From positions 62,599,668-62,663,667 of the forward strand of contig CP154955.1 in the NCBI GenBank assembly GCA_039621445.1: a stretch of DNA of 64,000 nt. The letters run 5' to 3'. The DNA comes from Euglena gracilis. Its lineage: Eukaryota; Euglenida; Euglenophyceae; Euglenales. The notes below the pieces were generated by a model. It was given only the letters and a program-made list of their open reading frames with translations. It ran no database searches and was not told where the DNA came from. This document shows, piece after piece, positions 61,101 to 64,000 of this stretch (position 1 is the first letter of the stretch; every line of letters starts with the position of its first letter). The position numbers and the translations under genes were made by a program.

Positions 61101-63150
61101 GCACCGCCCTCCCCGAGTTGCTATGGGCAGCGTTTGACGATGGTCTGATGGTCTGTGATGTTCAGAGAAAGGGGAAGACAACCTTGTTTTTGAAAAAGAC
61201 AACAGTGATGGTTTTCCGGCGGTGGTCAATTGCGCCACCTGTGAGACATCGGTGAGACCGCAGCCAGGCAGGAGAGCGAAGCCAGACGGGCAATCACTTG
61301 GAAAGTTCGTCCCAGAACCCAAATACTGGGCCAGAGCCCACAAGGCGTGCGTGAGGGGCAGGGAATTTCTTAAGCCGGAGGGTACCCTACCCCCGGGGGG
61401 GGGGGTCCAGCCAGCCAGCAGCTCAAATCCAGCCAGCAGCCCAAATTCGGGCTGGGACCCCCCCCCCAGGGGTCAAGTGAAATAAAGTTGGGTCCAGCCC
61501 GGCCAGAGGCCGGGCCAGCCGGCCGCAGGCCGGCCCAGCTGGCCGAAGGCCGGCCAGCCAATTGGGCTACCCAGCTCACCTGTCCCTTCATTTTTTCCCC
61601 TCATCACAGCTTCCTCCATCACAGCCCCCCAGCCTTGACCTGGCTCCACCCATCAAAATGTCGAAAATGGCAAAAATGTGTTAGAAAACTTTGTTTTTCG
61701 TCGACCCAGCCCAGCCCAGCCCCCTCCAGCCCCGGACCCCCCCCTCCCTCCCACCCCCCGGGGGGGCGGGGTCCAGCCAGCAGCTCATTTCCAGCCAGCA
61801 GCCTTTTTGCCAGCCGGAGGCTGGACCCCCCCCCCCGGGGGGTCCTTAAGAAATTCCCTGGTGAGGGGTTGGATCGTGGTGGCGGAGGTGACAAGCACAC
61901 CCGCCAAGCCCTGTGGGCGGGGATGATCAACGACCGCAACGTCAGCGAGGAGACGCAGGGCCATTTCCGCGAGTACATGCGCCGCGAGCAAATCACCCCG
62001 CCCTGCGATTTCGTTCGGCGTTGCCACCCACGCTCCTACCCTCACCTCCAAGGAAATCGACTCCTCACAAGGAATCCTCTTTTCGCACTCAAACAACTCG
62101 TCCATCACAGTGAGAACAGCAGCACGTTGAGAACATTTGCTCGCTTGTGGACCGACACTGAATAAAATTTGCAAAAAAAAACAACGTTTTGATGTTTCGA
62201 TGAGTCGGTGATGGTAACGCGCTGGTTTTTCATTTGACTCAAATGCTCTCACATCTCACCTCCACCACTCATGTTTTCCTGTCCAGGTGTGCCGACATTA
62301 TCAGATTTGCTCCTGAAGGCACCGCAATACTGTAATTTTCAGAAGAACAAAGCTGGGCCCTCCTCCCCCAGGCCCCGACTTTAACAAAAATTCTGCGCAC
62401 CAAAAATGCTGCGCACCGAGGCAGAAATGGGTTTTTTTATTGTGTTTTTTTTGGCTGATTTTTTGGCTGTTCCGAAAAATCCCAACAATGGTTAAAAACA
62501 GGCATTTTTGGCAAGCCTTGGGGCTCAAAAAAAATCGGTGCTTCGCGCCGGTCACTAGAAAAAATTTCCAGCTAGCCCAGCTGGCGACCCCCCCCCCCAG
62601 AGATCCACTGGGATTTCCACCGCCAACTGTGGACTTGCTGCAGTCCACCCCCCCCCCCCCCAGGGATACTGCAACCCTTGAGCAAAAGCCTGCCCCCCCT
62701 CCACAAAAATTGAAACATCTAAAGTTGGTAAAACTGCAAAGGGGACAACTTGCAGGTTGCAAAGGCAATCCTTTGCAGTGGCAAATGCAAAAAGGCCTGG
62801 GAGAGGTCTCTCAAAACAATTTTTTTGAGTTCAAAACTTTGTTCCAAAGCAATAAACCCTGGGCTCCGCCTCAGACACCAAAAGAAAATCTTGGGGGCTG
62901 ATTAAAGAAATGGCACTGCGCCTGATCCAGGCCCATTTTTTAAGGTCGATTTTCTGTTTTTGTGGCAGCTTTTCAGTGTCCAGCAAAATCCCTAGCCAGT
63001 GGACCCCCCCCCCCCCCGAGGTCCTTAAGCAAACTCCTGGGGGGGGGGGCGGGAGGGCCAAGCCGGTGGCGCCGGCCCCACCACCCAGGTGCTGACCACC
63101 GGCTTCTGGCCCGCCTTCAAGGTGGACACGCTGGACTGCCCTGACCGCCC
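40098..63150 (+). CDS. cullin, multi-exon gene, 3' end outside the window
   Basis: About 19 exons encode a cullin, the elongated scaffold of cullin-RING ubiquitin ligases. Its N-terminal repeats bind substrate adaptors; its C-terminal part binds the RING protein and is modified by NEDD8. Seen in order: an N-terminus MPFQKASAGMQSDIV; YMKLYAIVYALRR; ELLYKRY; FLPQLVKRWSNH; MEKLFAYLDRYYTKHN; ERQGYTINRADVKEAVGLFV; LTVYTRDFEEPFLTRTAEF; TQYMRKAEDRLNQELARAQA; EMENSGVVALLRDQKLEDLA; ARIPRGLEPIAVIIKEY; LITLHDKYTMIL; VFQKAIKDAFEAF; ELLANYCDMLMK; DLFQEFYRKQLSRRLL; SLISKLKLKCGAPYTSKLEG; VLTTGFWPAF. Order and spacing match CUL1/CUL3-type proteins. MENSG and VLTTGFWP slightly favour CUL3-like, but I do not assign a subtype. 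The C-terminal winged-helix and NEDD8 site are not in the window. Confidence 0.92.
40199..40750 (+). other. nonconventional intron that is a family F element
   Basis: GGA-CAGGGG...CCCCCCTG-GATAA. The ends share the family F signature (TTGATATC at the left, GATATCAA at the right, CCGCAATTT units at both ends). The flanks GTGAAGGA and GATAAGGC agree at 5 of 8. Removal restores SDIVK|ATHASRLAQEDW in frame. Confidence 0.9.
40202..40745. mobile_element. element family F, copy 2 (forms the cullin intron)
   Basis: Same family as 28418-28960 and 54769-55310. Here the element lies exactly between two cullin coding segments with no other sequence. Confidence 0.88.
40751..40904 (+). CDS. cullin exon 2
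   Basis: Encodes ATHASRLAQEDWRELEVGFG, RLQESVESGFLKVFDNSA and YMKLYAIVYALRR, the first cullin-repeat helices (compare YMELYTxVYxxC). The end at ACC-CAG is approximate. Confidence 0.9.
42143..42363. mobile_element. MITE family B, copy 3
   Basis: 221 bp, CAGCGCGGTACGGGAACCCC to TTCCCATGCAGCCCTG. Central hairpin AGCGCC-TTCG-GGCGCC after TAGGTAAAATTTTTCC. The flanks CCGACACC and GCAGCACC match at 5 of 8. Confidence 0.85.
42427..42501 (+). CDS. cullin exon 3
   Basis: Encodes SRLDVDNDAAPQATELLYKR YGQLQ, split here for readability, containing the cullin ELYKRL-like motif. The start is uncertain (several options between 42390 and 42442); the donor CAG|GTGCGC is conventional. Confidence 0.7.
42869..42970 (+). 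CDS. cullin exon 4
   Basis: Encodes AAPVRPHLKQQTQWSEGPAF, then LPQLVKRWSNHKLI, matching the LLxxYxxxWxxY segment. Acceptor GGTTCAAG. Confidence 0.82.
42971..43355 (+). other. candidate nonconventional intron
   Basis: ACC-CAG...CTG-GTGGG. Removal gives WSNHKLI|TGTMEKLFAYLDRYY, and the 12-residue spacing from Trp to LFAYL equals that of known cullins. End pairing is weak. Confidence 0.7.
43356..43433 (+). CDS. cullin exon 5
   Basis: Encodes TGTMEKLFAYLDRYYTKHNA, then LTPASH, the cullin LFxYLDRYYxxxN motif. The donor CAT|GTATCG is plausible. Confidence 0.88.
43690..44062. mobile_element. repeat family H, copy 2
   Basis: Collinear with 18545-18960 (shared TTTCTCATGAAATTTA, CCAGATGATCCAGAAAAA, GTCGTCGGCCCGAAAT-like and G-run/ATTATTTGG ends). 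Confidence 0.75.
45041..45094 (+). CDS. cullin exon 6 (tentative)
   Basis: After acceptor CTTTTTTTAG. Encodes PRTPINEFYFLCIHLKGK, aligning in position with the cullin NVYxLGLxxWRD helix. The end is unresolved. Confidence 0.5.
45471..45528 (+). CDS. cullin exon 7
   Basis: Encodes ELGFEGVKGRLLDAVFSEI. The 3' end is fixed by the following CAG/CTG intron, which joins it to QSERQGYTIN. The acceptor ACGAAG is approximate. Confidence 0.78.
45529..46442 (+). other. nonconventional intron
   Basis: GCC-CAGACCTCCGTC...GGGGGTCTG-CCGGT. The ends pair as CAGACCtCCG with CAGACCcCCG. Removal gives FSEIQ|SERQGYTIN, matching the cullin LIxxERxGExI segment. Confidence 0.85.
46443..46545 (+). CDS. cullin exon 8
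   Basis: Encodes QSERQGYTINRADVKEAVGL, then FVEMGMARPAAPAAL. The conventional donor CT|GTGGTT gives exactly 15 residues from GM to TVY, as in CUL1. Confidence 0.9.
46588..46775. mobile_element. MITE family D, copy 2
   Basis: 188 bp, CAGGCTTCTTTTTACC to TTTTTAGCAGAAGCCTG. The flanks GTCAGGAT and TTCAGGAA match at 6 of 8. It is nested in the GT-AG intron 46546-46937. Confidence 0.88.
46938..47018 (+). CDS. cullin exon 9
   Basis: Encodes DTLTVYTRDFEEPFLTRTAE, then FCPGTA. Acceptor GCGCCAG and donor CTG|GTGCGAGG are conventional. Matches VYxxxFExxFLxxTxxF. Confidence 0.92.
49287..49434 (+). CDS. cullin exon 10
   Basis: Encodes PGGEPTQYMRKAEDRLNQEL, ARAQAYLHPSSEGNLIRCVE and REILPGPCL, matching YMKKxExRLxEExxRxxxYL. 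Acceptor GGCCACAG. The 3' end is approximate. Confidence 0.92.
49901..49996 (+). CDS. cullin exon 11
   Basis: Encodes EHQKTLIEMENSGVVALLRD, then QKLEDLARMYRL, matching MENSGLxxMLKxxKxEDLxxMYKL of CUL3/CUL4-type proteins. Both borders are approximate; the start needs nine flanking nucleotides removed with the preceding intron. Confidence 0.9.
50508..50872. repeat. two 10-bp tandem arrays
   Basis: GGGCCGACCA repeated at 50517-50650 (again at 51300-51340), and ATGCTGGGCG/ATGCTGGGTG repeated at 50729-50872. A hairpin GGGGGTTCCGACC/GGTCGGAACCCCC lies within the first array. Confidence 0.9.
51400..54400. repeat. foldback repeat region
   Basis: Large imperfect inverted repeat in the cullin intron 49997-56032, centred near 53555 (arms about 52640-53540 and 53570-54390). 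It is preceded by ~160-bp direct units beginning GAAAAACGCTCATTTTCGGC at 51640, 51790 and 51960. The central hairpin GGTAAGAGCGAAGCTTACC-like recurs at 51487-51510. A fragment occurs at 6436-6535. Confidence 0.85.
52095..52640. repeat. 19-bp tandem array
   Basis: About 28 units of CATGATGGSCATCATGGGT, each containing the palindrome ATGATGGCCATCAT, with occasional TTGG or CACGG variants. It lies inside the foldback region. Confidence 0.95.
54769..55310. mobile_element. element family F, copy 3, with 7-bp duplication
   Basis: CAGGGGGGGGAAAAATTGAT to ATCAATTTCCCCCCCCCCTG, flanked by GTTTTGG on both sides (54762-54768, 55311-55317). Both ends carry direct arrays of TTTCCGCAA-type units. No coding. 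Confidence 0.9.
56033..56155 (+). CDS. cullin exon 12
   Basis: Encodes FARIPRGLEPIAVIIKEYST, then NEGMKLVKTHADLS, matching LFSRIPNGLxPxxxxxKxHIxxxGxxLV. The donor GCC|GTGTGC is in phase with exon 13. The start is approximate. Confidence 0.9.
57085..57154 (+). CDS. cullin exon 13
   Basis: After CTCTCGAG. Encodes LDFKNYVNDLITLHDKYTMI, then LTK, matching YVxxLLDLHDKY. The 3' junction with VDNHSVFQKA fits neither GT-AG phase nor CAG/CTG exactly. Confidence 0.88.
57383..57655. mobile_element. MITE family C
   Basis: 273 bp, CAGGGCAGTCC to GGACCGCCCTG. The flanks TTGCGGAG and CTGGGGAG match at 6 of 8. Interior GGTCCAAGGATGCCGGAAAT and AATGTGCTGGGACGGGAT are shared with fragments at 11.7, 31.8, 37.9 and 46.1 kb. 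Confidence 0.85.
57883..57960 (+). CDS. cullin exon 14
   Basis: Encodes DNHSVFQKAIKDAFEAFINQ, then NITISPK, matching FxxALxxAFExFxNxN. The 3' end is unresolved. Confidence 0.88.
58096..58665. repeat. GTCGAC-rich inverted repeat element
   Basis: Palindromic variants of TAGTCGGTCGACTAGTCAAC, ATGTCGACCAAATAG and TCGATCGACTAGTTGG cluster at 58110-58140, 58205-58305 and 58510-58650 around a unique middle. Confidence 0.7.
59402..59464 (+). CDS. cullin exon 15
   Basis: Encodes ELLANYCDMLMKNSSDKMTD, then E, matching ELLAxYCDxLLKK. Upstream codons RGVR may also be exonic. Confidence 0.9.
59465..59850 (+). other. nonconventional intron
   Basis: GTT-CAGGGCTTGACC...GTTCTGCCCTG-CGGGG. CAGGGC pairs at the ends. 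Removal gives KMTDE|DMDDVLEKVV in frame. It contains repeat I copy 2 (59645-59787). Confidence 0.85.
59645..59787. repeat. inverted-end repeat family I, copy 2
   Basis: CCCCCTGAAAACTGTCAGG...GGCAGTTTCCGGGGGGG with internal AAACTGTCAGGGTCC, related to 22385-22684. Confidence 0.7.
59851..59973 (+). CDS. cullin exon 16
   Basis: Encodes DMDDVLEKVVALFGHISDKD, then LFQEFYRKQLSRRLL, matching VxLFxxIxDKDxFExxYKxxLAxRLL. The end is approximate. Confidence 0.93.
60085..60410. repeat. paired TGTCGTTGACAC palindromes
   Basis: The ~45-bp block GTGTCGTTGACACCCCCCCC plus GTGTCAACGACACTTTCCTG occurs at 60100-60145 and 60346-60393, bracketing about 200 bp. An inverted copy of the core closes the right side at about 60395-60410. 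Confidence 0.8.
60767..60850 (+). CDS. cullin exon 17
   Basis: Encodes TNTTDENERSLISKLKLKCG, then APYTSKLE, matching SISKLKxxCGxxxTSKLEG. Acceptor GGCGCAG. The 3' end is set by the nonconventional intron. Confidence 0.92.
60851..61918 (+). other. nonconventional intron with nested element
   Basis: GGG-CAGGGCTTGGCG...CGCCAAGCCCTG-TGGGC. Twelve perfectly paired end bases. The flanks TTAGAGGG and TGGGCGGG match at 5 of 8. Removal gives SKLEG|MINDRNVSEE, exactly the cullin SKLEGMxxD motif. Confidence 0.93.
61359..61860. mobile_element. MITE family E, complete, perfect 8-bp duplication
   Basis: 502 bp, ends CAGGGAATTTCTTAAG and CTTAAGAAATTCCCTG. GTGAGGGG flanks both sides (61351-61358, 61861-61868). 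Interior GGTCCAGCCAGCCAGCAGC blocks occur also at 30040, 44990, 50055, 54460 and 55850. Confidence 0.95.
61919..62012 (+). CDS. cullin exon 18
   Basis: Encodes GMINDRNVSEETQGHFREYM, then RREQITPPCDF. The donor TTC|GTTCGG is in phase with exon 19. Confidence 0.92.
63089..63150 (+). CDS. cullin exon 19 (last seen)
   Basis: After CACCACCCAG. Encodes VLTTGFWPAFKVDTLDCPD, the strongly conserved VLTTGxWP segment. The end is approximate; no further cullin exon is seen to 64000. Confidence 0.9.
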
Positions 63151-64000
63151 AGCGCATGGCCCGTTCCTCCCTCAGATCGCACTCTCCCGCCGCGTATGGC
63201 TGCGAACCAAACCCCACTCAGAATGCCACACCTCCAGCAGCAGGCAAAGGCGGTGCAGAAACGTAGATCTGTTCAGTTCTCTGGGCGTCCACCGCTACCA
63301 AAGAATGTTTTTTAAACCCCGCTCCCAAATAACCTGCAGGGTGCCAGGTTATTGGAATCAACTTTTGGCCCTGCCCCCCGCCAGGTTATTTAGGTTATTT
63401 GGGCCCCTTTTTCAGCGTCGTAAAGGAATTTTGCCTTATACAGGGGAGTGCCAAGTTGCTGGAACCATCTTTTTGCCCCCCCCCCCGCCAAGTAATTCGG
63501 CCGCCAGGAGCAAGGGCCTCGCCAGGTTATTTTTAGGGTTATATTCTTCGATGCATAAAACGATCCTACAAGTCTCCCTGGGGCCATGCAGCCATACACA
63601 AGTCCAGTGCCTGGGCTCTGTTCATACTATTGCTGAACACCTGTCCTACCCTGCCCTCGGGGGGGGGGTGACTGACTGGTTTTTCAGAGTGACTGACTGG
63701 TTTTTTGGCCCAGAGCCTCCCCCCCCCCCCCGGATAGGCCCGAAAATGCAAAGTGGCTGGCCTGGCGCCGAAGGCTCCGGAAATTTTTTGGATTTTTTGC
63801 GGCTTTTTGGCATAATTTCATTGCCTCCTGAAGAGTGACCGATCCCCCCCAGGGGGGGAAGTGACTGATTGGGTTTTTCAGAGTGGAAAGTGACCCCCCC
63901 CGGGGGGGGTCGCTAAGCAATGGTATGATGGTATGGCTCTGTTGCACTTGCATCCACAGAGCAAGTGCCATTTGGTGCCAAGTGGCATTTGGGCACACGA

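Overview
This is a stretch of intron-rich eukaryotic nuclear DNA, about 50% GC, crowded with short inverted-terminal-repeat elements, homopolymer G/C runs and microsatellites. It has no operons and no long intact genes. Coding sequence survives as GC-rich exons of about 50-260 bp separated by introns of about 0.14-4.6 kb. At least twelve exon junctions cannot be joined, or are joined less well, by GT-AG splicing. They join in frame if the intron is taken as NNN-CAG...CTG-NNNNN with base-pairing ends, which is the architecture described for nonconventional introns of euglenids. I therefore infer a euglenid (Euglena-like) genome; no species is claimed.

Layout. 1-9 kb: scattered probable exons on the minus strand that I cannot name (250-605, 2702-3065, 8560-9045), a degraded minus-strand coding patch (7.6-8.5 kb) and dispersed repeats. 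13.5-29.9 kb, plus strand: one gene in about 15 exons encoding a CofD/YvcK-like (UPF0052) protein of roughly 560 residues. Its last intron holds a 3-kb element with long inverted ends and an AATTT target duplication. 30-40 kb: repeats, with no gene I can support. 40.1 kb to beyond the right edge, plus strand: a cullin gene whose N-terminus and about 19 exons are visible up to the VLTTGFWP segment of the cullin-homology region. Its C-terminal neddylation region lies outside the window.

Mobile elements. At least six families of small (0.2-0.55 kb) non-autonomous elements start with CAG and end with CTG, and several copies are flanked by 7-8-bp direct repeats. The intron geometry (3 nt before CAG plus 5 nt after CTG) equals one 8-bp target duplication, so exact removal would restore the target site. 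One cullin intron (40199-40750) is itself a copy of such a dispersed family, and one complete element with a perfect 8-bp duplication (61359-61860) is nested inside another nonconventional intron. The window is thus a good place to see introns arising from transposable elements.

Limits. All assignments come from reading translations by eye. Exon ends marked approximate could be wrong by a few codons, and several junctions fit neither splice rule.
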